Assembly: GCA_018623655.1 (NCBI GenBank)
Contig: JAAZVG010000087.1
Location: forward strand, 1 to 6,138
Source of the DNA: Flavobacteriaceae bacterium
Lineage (GTDB): Bacteria > Bacteroidota > Bacteroidia > Flavobacteriales > Flavobacteriaceae
DNA length: 6,138 nucleotides
Reading direction: 5' to 3'
The translations under genes were made by a program, and so were the position numbers. Each line of letters starts with the position of its first letter. Position 1 is the stretch's first letter. A model generated the notes under the pieces. That model saw only the letters and a program-made list of their open reading frames with translations, was not told where the DNA came from and did not search any database. Shown piece after piece: positions 1 through 6,138 of this stretch.

Positions 1-13
1 AAAGGGATAAGGA

Positions 14-1309
14 TTAGTCAAAGTGGGTTTTCAGACGATTGGCGTCCATCTTTAAAAAGACGTAACACATCAAGCAAAAAAACAGTAAGCTAGATCCACC
101 ATAACTAAAAAAAGGCAGTGGGATTCCAATTGTTGGTAACATGCCTAACACCATCCCAATGTTTATGCTGAAGTGAATGAAGAGTATTGAGGTAATTCCG
201 TAGCCATAAATTCTATGGAAGGCTTTTTTCTGACGATCGGCTAGGTAGACGAATCTTAGTAAAAGTGCAACAAACGCAAGAATGACAAGTGTGCTAGCAA
301 TAAACCCCCATTCTTCTCCGACCGAGCTAAAGATATAGTCTGAGTGTTGGGCAGGTACAAAATCCCCTTTGGTTCTAGTCCCTTCTAAAAATCCTTTTCC
401 TGACCATCTACCCGAGGCGATTGCTTGTTTTGCCTGGTAGGTATTGTACCCGATACTTTGTTTAATATCCATTAATCGGTCTTCGTTAGTTTCGAGATTT
501 AACCAAAGCGAGAATCGGTCTCTATGGTGCTGTTTGAAAACAGAGTTAAATAAATAGGTGCTTCCTGCGATTATGGAGAATAAAATAATCGGATAAGAAA
601 CAGAAAACCATAAAGGGGTCTTAAGGCGCTTAGATTTTAGCCAAAGGTAGCAGAGATAAATCGTGAGTGCTCCGATGAAGGTGTAGGTTATGCCAAACTT
701 TAGTGTAGCTGCAAAAGCAATAACACAAGATAACACGAAGGTTAAATAATAAAGAGGAAGTCCTTCTCTAAACAATACCAAGAAGAGAGCGAAGAATACT
801 AACGCGCTACCTGGATCAGGCTGAGCAATGACTAAAAGAACAGGTAAGATTAAGAGTATAACAGCGTAGCCCTGATGAACGATATACCTAAGATTTACTT
901 GAGTGTCACTTAAGTATTTTGCGAGGGCGAGGGCAACAATCATTTTCATTAACTCGGAGGGTTGAAAATTGAAAGGTCCTAAATCATACCAGGAGGTTGC
1001 TCCCGCAATAGTCTTACCGAAAACGAATAAGCCTAATAAAAGAACGATTCCTATTAGATAAAACACACTTGAAAAGCGCTCGATAAATAGGTCGGGAATC
1101 CAGCTATAGATAATGACTATTACAAGACTCAAAATGACGAAGAACAATTGCTTTCCATAGAAAGTATCTAGGTCGAGTAAAGGGCCAGATAGATCATTTC
1201 CTACCGTGGTGCTATAGATATTTACCCATCCGAAACCAATTAAAAAAAGCAGTAAAAATATACTGATCCAGTCAAGTCTAAAAATGAGTAGATTACCACG
1301 CATATTCAT
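14..1309 (-). CDS. rodA: Peptidoglycan glycosyltransferase RodA (SEDS family)
   Basis: RodA polymerises lipid II into glycan strands in complex with PBP2 during elongation. It is an inner-membrane protein; about ten hydrophobic helices can be counted over 431 residues, somewhat longer than the usual 370-420. SEDS landmarks, numbered from the ATG at 1309: FQPSELMK (115-122), QPDPGSALV (163-171), GKGFLEGTRTKGDFVP (304-319), HSDYIFSSVGEEWGF (322-336) and GIPLPFFSYGGSS (395-407). The long extracytoplasmic loop between Arg265 and Gly287 is seven residues longer than the same stretch of E. coli RodA as remembered, and the expected catalytic Asp position appears to read Asn275. ATGs at 1309 and 1303 are both possible starts, overlapping mrdA by 17 or 11 bases; a TTG at 1318 is less likely. 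FtsW is the main alternative, but the position directly after mrdA favours RodA. The stop lies 14 bases from the window edge, so downstream genes or a terminator cannot be judged. Confidence 0.95.
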   Translation of the reverse strand: MNMRGNLLIFRLDWISIFLLLFLIGFGWVNIYSTTVGNDLSGPLLDLDTFYGKQLFFVILSLVIVIIYSWIPDLFIERFSSVFYLIGIVLLLGLFVFGKTIAGATSWYDLGPFNFQPSELMKMIVALALAKYLSDTQVNLRYIVHQGYAVILLILPVLLVIAQPDPGSALVFFALFLVLFREGLPLYYLTFVLSCVIAFAATLKFGITYTFIGALTIYLCYLWLKSKRLKTPLWFSVSYPIILFSIIAGSTYLFNSVFKQHHRDRFSLWLNLETNEDRLMDIKQSIGYNTYQAKQAIASGRWSGKGFLEGTRTKGDFVPAQHSDYIFSSVGEEWGFIASTLVILAFVALLLRFVYLADRQKKAFHRIYGYGITSILFIHFSINIGMVLGMLPTIGIPLPFFSYGGSSLLFFCLMCYVFLKMDANRLKTHFD

Positions 1310-3161
1310 TGATTTCAAAAGGTTTTCCGCTCGTGGGCTTGGCGTATTCCTTGGCTAAGGTTTTTTCGAGCATTCGCTTTTCGAGATCTACTCGACTGAT
1401 TTCACCCTTTAAATATTTTTCAATCATTAGAGAGGCAATGTGACCTGCATATCTATTACCATAATAACCGTGTTCAATGTAAACGGCTATAGCAATCTTC
1501 GGATCTTCTACTGGAGCGAAAGCCACAAAAACCGAGTGGTCAGTTAATTGAACTTTTTCTTTGTCGATTCGTGTGTAGTTCTCTACGGTACCTGTTTTAC
1601 CTGCTATTCGAATTCCAGGTACTTGAAGAAACCTTGCAGTACCCGATGTATAAACGGCTTCCATACCCTTGATCACAGGTTCAAAATGCTCCTTATTGAT
1701 AGTGGTAAAGCGCTTCTCTCTAAACTTGTAATCGATGCTATCCTCTCCTTCTACCTCTTTAATCAGATGTGGAGTAATAAAATACCCACGATTCGCAATT
1801 GCGGCAGTCATATTTGCCAATTGAAGGGGGGTAGCAGCAACCTCTCCTTGTCCAATGGCATTTGAAATTACAAATGTTGAAACCCATCTATTTCGTCCAT
1901 AAGCGCGATCGTAGAACTCAGTAGATGGAATTCGTCCTGGAGCTCCTGTTGGCAAGTCAGTACCCAAAAAGTTACCTAATCCAAAACTTTTCATGTGTCT
2001 TACCCAAGTGTCATGAGCCTCAGTGGTAGATTCAAATTTTCGGTAAAAAGATCTAAAGCTTTCTGCGAAATAGGCATTACAAGAATGAAATAGTCCTGAA
2101 TTTAGATTACGTACTCCACCACCGCAGTGACATCCTCGTTTTACTCCTGCCACGTAAAATCCTTCATCGCAAGTGTAGGTAGTTCTAGTGTTTATTGCCT
2201 CTTCTTGCAGTGCTACCAATGCGTTAAGTGCTTTGAATGGAGATCCTGGGGAGGGTTGGGCAAGAATTGATCTATCCCAGGTAGGCCGTGAGAGACTGTC
2301 GTAGTACATGGCGGTATAGTTGGCCGAGCGTTGTCGGCCTACTAGAAGCGAAGGGTCATATGTAGGGCCACTGATCATACTTAAAATTTCTCCGGTCTTG
2401 GGTTCGATGGCTACAATTCCTCCTTGCTTTCCGTTCATCAGACGCTCACCGTATTCTTGAAGCATCTTGTCGATGGTGATATTAATATTTTTACCCATTA
2501 CAGGAAGACTGTCTAAACTTCCTTCTTTGTAAGGGCCAATGACTCGGTTAAATCGATCTTTTTGCACGTAACTAACTCCTTTTTTGCCACGTAATATTTC
2601 CTCGTATTGTCTTTCTAATCCTGTTCTGCCAATATTCTCGCCGGGAATGTAGTAATCATTTCTGCGAACATCATCGGTATTTACCTCACTGATATAACCT
2701 AGTACATGTGCGGCACTAGCTGTATAATACTCCCTCAGTGATTTTTTACGGATGAAAAAGCCTGGAAATCTTCGAAGTTTTTCTTGAAGTGCGGCGTAAC
2801 TTTCTTTAGATAAGTTGGCCACCAGTACTGAAGGTAGTCTTGTTGAATATCTTCGAGCTCGTGCTATCTTATTGATGAAATCATCTTTGTCTAAATCAAC
2901 AAGTTTCAAAAAGGCTAAAGTGTCTAAATCGATTATTTCTCGAGGAATCACCATCACGTCATAGGCTGGTTGGTTACCAACAAGTAGACTTCCGTTTCTG
3001 TCGTTGATGAATCCTCGCTCGGGATACAGATAATTCTTGGTTATCGCCGGATCTGATTCTACAATATTCGACTCCTCGTAAAACAGCTGTAAGCTCACGA
3101 GCTTACCTATGAAGAGCAAACCGATGATTATGATAACGAGCGAATAAAAAAATCGCGACAT
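1293..3161 (-). CDS. mrdA: Penicillin-binding protein 2, elongasome transpeptidase (class B PBP)
   Basis: PBP2 is the D,D-transpeptidase that cross-links new peptidoglycan during cell elongation; it is anchored in the inner membrane, acts in the periplasm and pairs with RodA. The 622-residue product has a single N-terminal membrane helix (about 5-27), the class B dimerisation/pedestal domain starting with RGFINDRNG (49-57) and containing GENIGRTGLERQYEE (174-188), then the transpeptidase domain. Its three active-site motifs are intact: Ser307-Pro-Phe-Lys310 (SxxK), Ser360-Cys-Asn362 (SxN) and Lys522-Thr-Gly-Thr525 (KTGT). GQGEVAATPLQLANM (437-451) is also characteristic. Four cysteines (331, 344, 346, 361) and His345 cluster between the first two motifs. 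PBP3/FtsI is less likely because of the mre/rodA context and the domain wording. It starts six bases after mreD without a Shine-Dalgarno sequence, and its last codons overlap the rodA start. Confidence 0.97.
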   Translation of the reverse strand: MSRFFYSLVIIIIGLLFIGKLVSLQLFYEESNIVESDPAITKNYLYPERGFINDRNGSLLVGNQPAYDVMVIPREIIDLDTLAFLKLVDLDKDDFINKIARARRYSTRLPSVLVANLSKESYAALQEKLRRFPGFFIRKKSLREYYTASAAHVLGYISEVNTDDVRRNDYYIPGENIGRTGLERQYEEILRGKKGVSYVQKDRFNRVIGPYKEGSLDSLPVMGKNINITIDKMLQEYGERLMNGKQGGIVAIEPKTGEILSMISGPTYDPSLLVGRQRSANYTAMYYDSLSRPTWDRSILAQPSPGSPFKALNALVALQEEAINTRTTYTCDEGFYVAGVKRGCHCGGGVRNLNSGLFHSCNAYFAESFRSFYRKFESTTEAHDTWVRHMKSFGLGNFLGTDLPTGAPGRIPSTEFYDRAYGRNRWVSTFVISNAIGQGEVAATPLQLANMTAAIANRGYFITPHLIKEVEGEDSIDYKFREKRFTTINKEHFEPVIKGMEAVYTSGTARFLQVPGIRIAGKTGTVENYTRIDKEKVQLTDHSVFVAFAPVEDPKIAIAVYIEHGYYGNRYAGHIASLMIEKYLKGEISRVDLEKRMLEKTLAKEYAKPTSGKPFEINEYAW

Positions 3162-3167
3162 AGAGCT

Positions 3168-3674
3168 TTAGCGCTTTTGCAGTGAAAATAATTGGATAAG
3201 CAACCATCCGACTAAAAAACTTAGTGGTAGATGAACTGCTAATTGTTTCAAAATTACAAAAGCACGGCTTAGGTCAAAGGTTTCAGCTGTGAAGAAAATT
3301 AAATGATGTAGAGATAGGAGTAAAAAAAGGAAATAACTGTGCTGTCCTAGACTACCATGAAGTTTACTATCGTTATGATATTCTACGCTTATTCCATAGG
3401 CTAAACGCAAGAAGTGAGGTCTAAAGTATGCGGCGACAGTCATGCCTAAGGCATTGAGTGCTAGTGTATCGGTAAAGCTATCTACTACTAGACCGAGTAA
3501 GAATGATAAAAAGATGCTCAAGGAGTAATTACTATCGGTCGGATAGGAAAATAAAAAAAGCACCAATATCATCGGCTGAGCAGCTCCATAGAGTTCAATG
3601 CCATTAAAGACGAGTACTTGCAATAAAAGTACCCAGATAAAGCGCCATATGGGTACAAGACTACTAGAATCCAT
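3168..3674 (-). CDS. mreD: Rod shape-determining protein MreD, integral membrane protein
   Basis: MreD is a small polytopic inner-membrane subunit of the elongasome that works with MreC; its biochemical role is less clear than that of its partners. The 168-residue length is normal for the family. The protein is almost wholly hydrophobic, with about five to six membrane segments (roughly 9-27, 33-45, 52-68, 73-84, 112-130 and 144-164). The segment GLVVDSFTDTLALNALGM (61-78) matches the MreD pattern of a Gly, a buried Asp and a later small-residue stretch. The start at 3674 lies inside the mreC end, an 11-base overlap, and the stop is six bases before mrdA. The assignment depends strongly on gene order, since MreD sequences diverge quickly; the Asp-containing helix and topology support it independently. 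Confidence 0.93.
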   Translation of the reverse strand: MDSSSLVPIWRFIWVLLLQVLVFNGIELYGAAQPMILVLFLFSYPTDSNYSLSIFLSFLLGLVVDSFTDTLALNALGMTVAAYFRPHFLRLAYGISVEYHNDSKLHGSLGQHSYFLFLLLSLHHLIFFTAETFDLSRAFVILKQLAVHLPLSFLVGWLLIQLFSLQKR

Positions 3675-4494
3675 TGCTAGGATTTTCGAGTGAAACTTGT
3701 TCTTCTTTTAGTGTGTTTTTTATCACATAAACTTGATCCAGATTTGACATATCGTTAAATAATCGAACCTCAGCCTTGTAAAAACTACTATTATTCGGAA
3801 CACTGTATGCACTTACTTGCCCAATAGGTATTCCTGCAGGAAAAACACTTGACATACCTCCTGTTACGATAGTATCCCCAATTTGAATATTTGAAATCTT
3901 CGGAAGGTCGACAAGAATGCAACGATCAATAGTTTTTGTATCCCAAATAAGAGATCCAAAGTGCTTTGTATTTTTTAATGAGGCGTTAATACTCAATTCG
4001 CTATGTAGAAGGGATATTACTGTAGTGAAATGATCACTTGTATTTTCTACAACTCCAACGACACCTTTATCTGAAATCACTCCCATATCCTGAACAATTC
4101 CCTCTTTGCCTCCTTTGTTCAGTGTAATCAAATTTTTCTCACGAATGACACTGTTCTTAATCACCTTGGCAGGGCTTACTACGAATTTGTTTAAAGTATC
4201 GGTATTACCAAATGTACCTTCTATCAATGCTTTTTCGAATTGGGATTGATAGAGCGCTTGACGCAGATTGGCATTCTCGTCAGATAGACGTTTATTTACC
4301 TTTTTTAACTCAAAGTAGTTTTCGAGGTTCGCTTTGATTTGATAAACGCTTCCTGCGACTTTGCTTGAAGAACTAAGCCATTTTACGCGCTGCGGAGTCT
4401 CTGCGGTAACGGTTAATCCAAGTCCGATGACAAGCAAAAAAAGGGTGAGTACTTCTGCACGCCTATTAATCAATAAGCCCAGCAGTTTCTCCAT
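3664..4494 (-). CDS. mreC: Rod shape-determining protein MreC
   Basis: MreC is a bitopic membrane protein whose periplasmic domain binds and activates PBP2, linking the MreB filament to wall synthesis. The 276-residue product has a short cytoplasmic N-terminus with basic residues (Arg11, Arg12), one membrane helix at about 14-31, a predicted coiled coil at about 51-91 rich in Leu, Lys, Glu and Asn, and then the beta-rich MreC domain. Family landmarks in that domain are the segment GVISDKGVVGVV (138-149) and TGGMSSVFPAGIPIGQV (211-227). The last 15 or so residues form a polar tail. Its ATG overlaps the mreB stop by one base and its end overlaps mreD by 11 bases, so it probably depends on translation of its neighbours. 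Sequence identity in MreC is low across phyla; the call rests on architecture, the GG-VFP-GIPIG motif and position between mreB and mreD. Confidence 0.95.
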   Translation of the reverse strand: MEKLLGLLINRRAEVLTLFLLVIGLGLTVTAETPQRVKWLSSSSKVAGSVYQIKANLENYFELKKVNKRLSDENANLRQALYQSQFEKALIEGTFGNTDTLNKFVVSPAKVIKNSVIREKNLITLNKGGKEGIVQDMGVISDKGVVGVVENTSDHFTTVISLLHSELSINASLKNTKHFGSLIWDTKTIDRCILVDLPKISNIQIGDTIVTGGMSSVFPAGIPIGQVSAYSVPNNSSFYKAEVRLFNDMSNLDQVYVIKNTLKEEQVSLENPSNGF

Positions 4495-5522
4495 TATTGG
4501 ATCAGTACTGTTTTATAGGTATCTAAATGCTTCAAAGAGGTACCGGTACCACGTACAACAGCTCTCAAAGGATCTTCAGAAATATATACTGGTAAATCGG
4601 TCTTAGACGAAAGACGTTGATCTAATCCTCTTAATAGCGCACCACCACCTGCGAGATAAATTCCTGAATTATAAATATCTGAAGCGAGTTCTGGAGGAGT
4701 TTGAGATAGGGTTTCCATTACAGCCTCTTCAATTCGTACGATAGATTTGTCTAGCGCTTTAGCAACTTCTCTGTATCCGATTATGATCTGTTTTGGCTTT
4801 CCAGATAGTAAATCGCGACCTTGTATTTCTAGATTTTCTGGTGGATTATCTAACTCGTCTGTTGCTGATCCACATTCGATCTTGATTTTCTCAGCTGTGC
4901 GTTCTCCAATAAATAAGTTATGTTGGGTACGCATGTAATTAATGATGTCATTGGTGAATACATCCCCAGCAATTTTCACCGAACGATCAACAACAATTCC
5001 TCCCAGGGCAATCACGGCGATCTCGGTAGTACCTCCTCCGATGTCCACAATCATATTTCCTTTAGGCTTCATGATGTCTAATCCGATACCAATCGCTGCC
5101 GCCATAGGTTCATGAATTAAGTAAACCTCTTTTCCATTTACGCGTTCGGCAGATTCTTTAACTGCACGCATCTCAACTTCTGTAATTCCCGAAGGAATAC
5201 ATATTACCATACGTAGAGAAGGGGGGAAAAGCTTTTTCTTTAAAGCCGGCACACTTTTAATCAGCATTCCAACCATTTTCTCAGAGGCGTCAAAATCTGC
5301 AATAACTCCGTCTTTAAGAGGCCGGATTGTTTTTATATTCTCATGTGTCTTACCCTGCATGAGATTTGCCTCTTGACCAACGGCAACAATTTTACCAGAC
5401 ATTCTATCACGAGCTACAATCGACGGACTATCAACCACTACCTTGCCATTGTGAATGATCAATGTATTGGCTGTTCCCAGGTCAATTGCTATCTCTTCAG
5501 TTAAAAAATCAAAAAAGGCCAT
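4494..5522 (-). CDS. mreB: Rod shape-determining protein MreB, actin-like ATPase
   Basis: MreB forms short membrane-bound ATP-dependent filaments on the inner face of the cytoplasmic membrane that orient and move the elongasome. The 342-residue protein has the normal family length and all actin-fold landmarks: phosphate-1 motif AIDLGTANTLI (12-22), the segment IHEPMAAAIG (136-145) with the expected catalytic Glu138, phosphate-2 motif IVDIGGGTTEIAV (158-170) and the adenosine motif IYLAGGGALLRG (288-299). The hydrophobic start MAFFDFL fits a short N-terminal membrane-binding segment; this is inferred from its composition. The ATG at 5522 is chosen because the family-typical N-terminus begins there; no Shine-Dalgarno sequence precedes it. 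It is the first shape gene of the cluster, and its TAA shares one base with the mreC ATG (TAATG), which suggests translational coupling. DnaK/Hsp70 or FtsA, which share the fold, are excluded by length and motif wording. Confidence 0.98.
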   Translation of the reverse strand: MAFFDFLTEEIAIDLGTANTLIIHNGKVVVDSPSIVARDRMSGKIVAVGQEANLMQGKTHENIKTIRPLKDGVIADFDASEKMVGMLIKSVPALKKKLFPPSLRMVICIPSGITEVEMRAVKESAERVNGKEVYLIHEPMAAAIGIGLDIMKPKGNMIVDIGGGTTEIAVIALGGIVVDRSVKIAGDVFTNDIINYMRTQHNLFIGERTAEKIKIECGSATDELDNPPENLEIQGRDLLSGKPKQIIIGYREVAKALDKSIVRIEEAVMETLSQTPPELASDIYNSGIYLAGGGALLRGLDQRLSSKTDLPVYISEDPLRAVVRGTGTSLKHLDTYKTVLIQ

Positions 5523-5561
5523 AGTTTACGGTTGCTATAGGTGCTTTCGAATGTACGAAAA
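5523..5561 (-). other. purH-mreB intergenic gap with a small inverted repeat
   Basis: This 39-base gap is the only real non-coding stretch in the window. Just after the purH stop it holds a short inverted repeat, TTTCG at 5560-5556 and CGAAA at 5549-5545, around the 6-base loop TACATT. The stem is only five base pairs and no T-run follows on the transcribed strand, so it does not look like an intrinsic terminator. The octamer TACATTCG (5555-5548) is one mismatch from the Bacteroidota -7 consensus TAnnTTTG, but no convincing TTG -33 element sits at the proper distance upstream. There is no Shine-Dalgarno-like sequence before the mreB ATG, as is usual in Bacteroidota. Read-through from purH is the simplest reading; a weak mreB promoter cannot be excluded. 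Confidence 0.3.
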
Positions 5562-6138
5562 TTAATGTTTGAAATGACGAGTACCTGTCATTACCATTGA
5601 CATACCTGCTCCATCACAATAATCAATACTCAATTCATCCTTAATTGAACCTCCAGGTTGAATCACTGAAACGATCCCTGCTCGACCTCCTATCTCAACA
5701 CAATCAGGGAATGGGAAGAAGGCGTCAGAAGCCATTACCGACCCAACTAAATCAAAATCGAAGCTCTTTGCTTTGTGAATAGCTTGATTAAGCGCATCAA
5801 CTCTTGAGGTTTGCCCCGTTCCACTTGCAATAAGCTGTTTATTCTTCGCGATGACAATGGTGTTCGATTTGGTGTGTTTACAAATTTTCGATGCAAACAA
5901 AAGGTCTTCAATTTCGGCAGCTGTTGGAGCTTTTTTAGTAACTACTTTCAAATCTTCTGCAAGATCTGTTTTTGAATCGCGGTCTTGCACTAAATATCCG
6001 TTTAGAGCAGTTCTTACCTGGCTCTCAGGTAGATTCCAGTGTTTTTGACGAAGTAAGATTCGATTCTTCTTTTCTCTGAGTATGGCCTGGGCTTCTTCTT
6101 CGAATGAAGGAGCGATAACTACTTCGCAGAAAAGAGAT
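5562..6138 (-). CDS. purH: Bifunctional AICAR formyltransferase / IMP cyclohydrolase, C-terminal part (5' end outside window)
   Basis: PurH carries out the last two steps of de novo IMP synthesis in the cytoplasm: formylation of AICAR with 10-formyl-tetrahydrofolate, then ring closure. The 191 residues present belong to the C-terminal transformylase domain; the N-terminal cyclohydrolase domain and the catalytic Lys-His pair of the transformylase lie beyond the window edge. Recognisable family segments, numbered from the first whole codon, are EVVIAPSF (5-12), GYLVQDRD (47-54), KSNTIVIAKN (90-99), GTGQTSR (106-112), SDAFFPF (137-143), QPGGS (160-164) and the terminal RHFKH. The frame stays open to the window end, so the GTG at 5990 is internal, not a start: the 49 residues upstream of it also match the family. 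It reads toward mreB with a 39-base gap, and the two may be co-transcribed. No frameshift or missing motif is visible in the part present. Confidence 0.96.
   Translation of the reverse strand, partial: SLFCEVVIAPSFEEEAQAILREKKNRILLRQKHWNLPESQVRTALNGYLVQDRDSKTDLAEDLKVVTKKAPTAAEIEDLLFASKICKHTKSNTIVIAKNKQLIASGTGQTSRVDALNQAIHKAKSFDFDLVGSVMASDAFFPFPDCVEIGGRAGIVSVIQPGGSIKDELSIDYCDGAGMSMVMTGTRHFKH

Noticed and set aside
1..13. Possible terminator downstream of rodA
   Set aside because: Only 13 bases are available, too few to show a stem and T-run.
1310..1318. TTG at 1318 as the rodA start
   Set aside because: Two ATG codons follow within 15 bases, and no signal favours the rarer codon; it would only lengthen the overlap with mrdA.
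1548..1865. Plus-strand open frame of 105 codons
   Set aside because: It lies wholly antisense to the PBP2 transpeptidase region; its translation is Cys-, Ser- and Asn-rich with no family resemblance, as expected for a shadow frame.
4361..4606. Plus-strand open frame of 81 codons across the mreB/mreC junction
   Set aside because: It is antisense to two firmly identified genes, has no recognisable product and no visible start signal.
4747..4938. Plus-strand open frame of 63 codons
   Set aside because: It is antisense to the conserved mreB coding region and its wording is not protein-like.
5562..5990. A 142-residue stand-alone protein starting at the GTG at 5990
   Set aside because: The same frame stays open to the window end and the 49 upstream residues match PurH, so the GTG is an internal Val codon.
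5851..6048. Plus-strand open frame of 65 codons
   Set aside because: It is antisense to the conserved PurH domain and explained as a shadow of that gene.
1..6138. Search for a novel system, mobile element, phage genes, CRISPR repeats or RNA genes
   Set aside because: All but about 58 bases are covered by six well-known housekeeping genes on one strand; no direct repeats, integrase or transposase-like frames or structured RNA were seen.

Overview
The window is one tightly packed block of six genes, all on the minus strand, so transcription runs from high to low coordinates. Order of transcription: the 3' part of purH (last step pair of purine synthesis), then mreB, mreC, mreD, mrdA (PBP2) and rodA. 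The five shape genes together encode the core elongasome (Rod complex): a cytoplasmic actin-like filament (MreB), two membrane linkers (MreC, MreD), the transpeptidase (PBP2) and the SEDS glycosyltransferase (RodA) that together build lateral-wall peptidoglycan.

Organism: most likely a member of the Bacteroidota, probably of flavobacterial type. The reasons are the purH-mreBCD-mrdA-rodA order, the absence of recognisable Shine-Dalgarno sequences before any start, the moderately low G+C judged by eye, and protein wording such as the MreB N-terminus and the RodA GEEWGF and GTRTKGDFVP segments. This is family-level recognition from memory, not a search result. The cell is presumably rod-shaped.

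Layout: purH 3' end at 6138-5562 (its 5' end lies outside the window); a 39-base gap; mreB 5522-4494; mreC 4494-3664, whose start shares one base with the mreB stop; mreD 3674-3168, overlapping mreC by 11 bases; mrdA 3161-1293 after a 6-base gap; rodA about 1309-14, overlapping the mrdA end. Only 13 bases follow rodA. There is no gene-free stretch longer than 39 bases, and no RNA gene, mobile element, CRISPR array or clear terminator was seen.

Nothing here looks like a previously undescribed system; this is conserved housekeeping DNA. Two protein details deserve a second look: RodA has a lengthened extracytoplasmic loop in which the expected catalytic aspartate position reads Asn, and PBP2 carries a Cys/His cluster next to its active site that could be a metal site.
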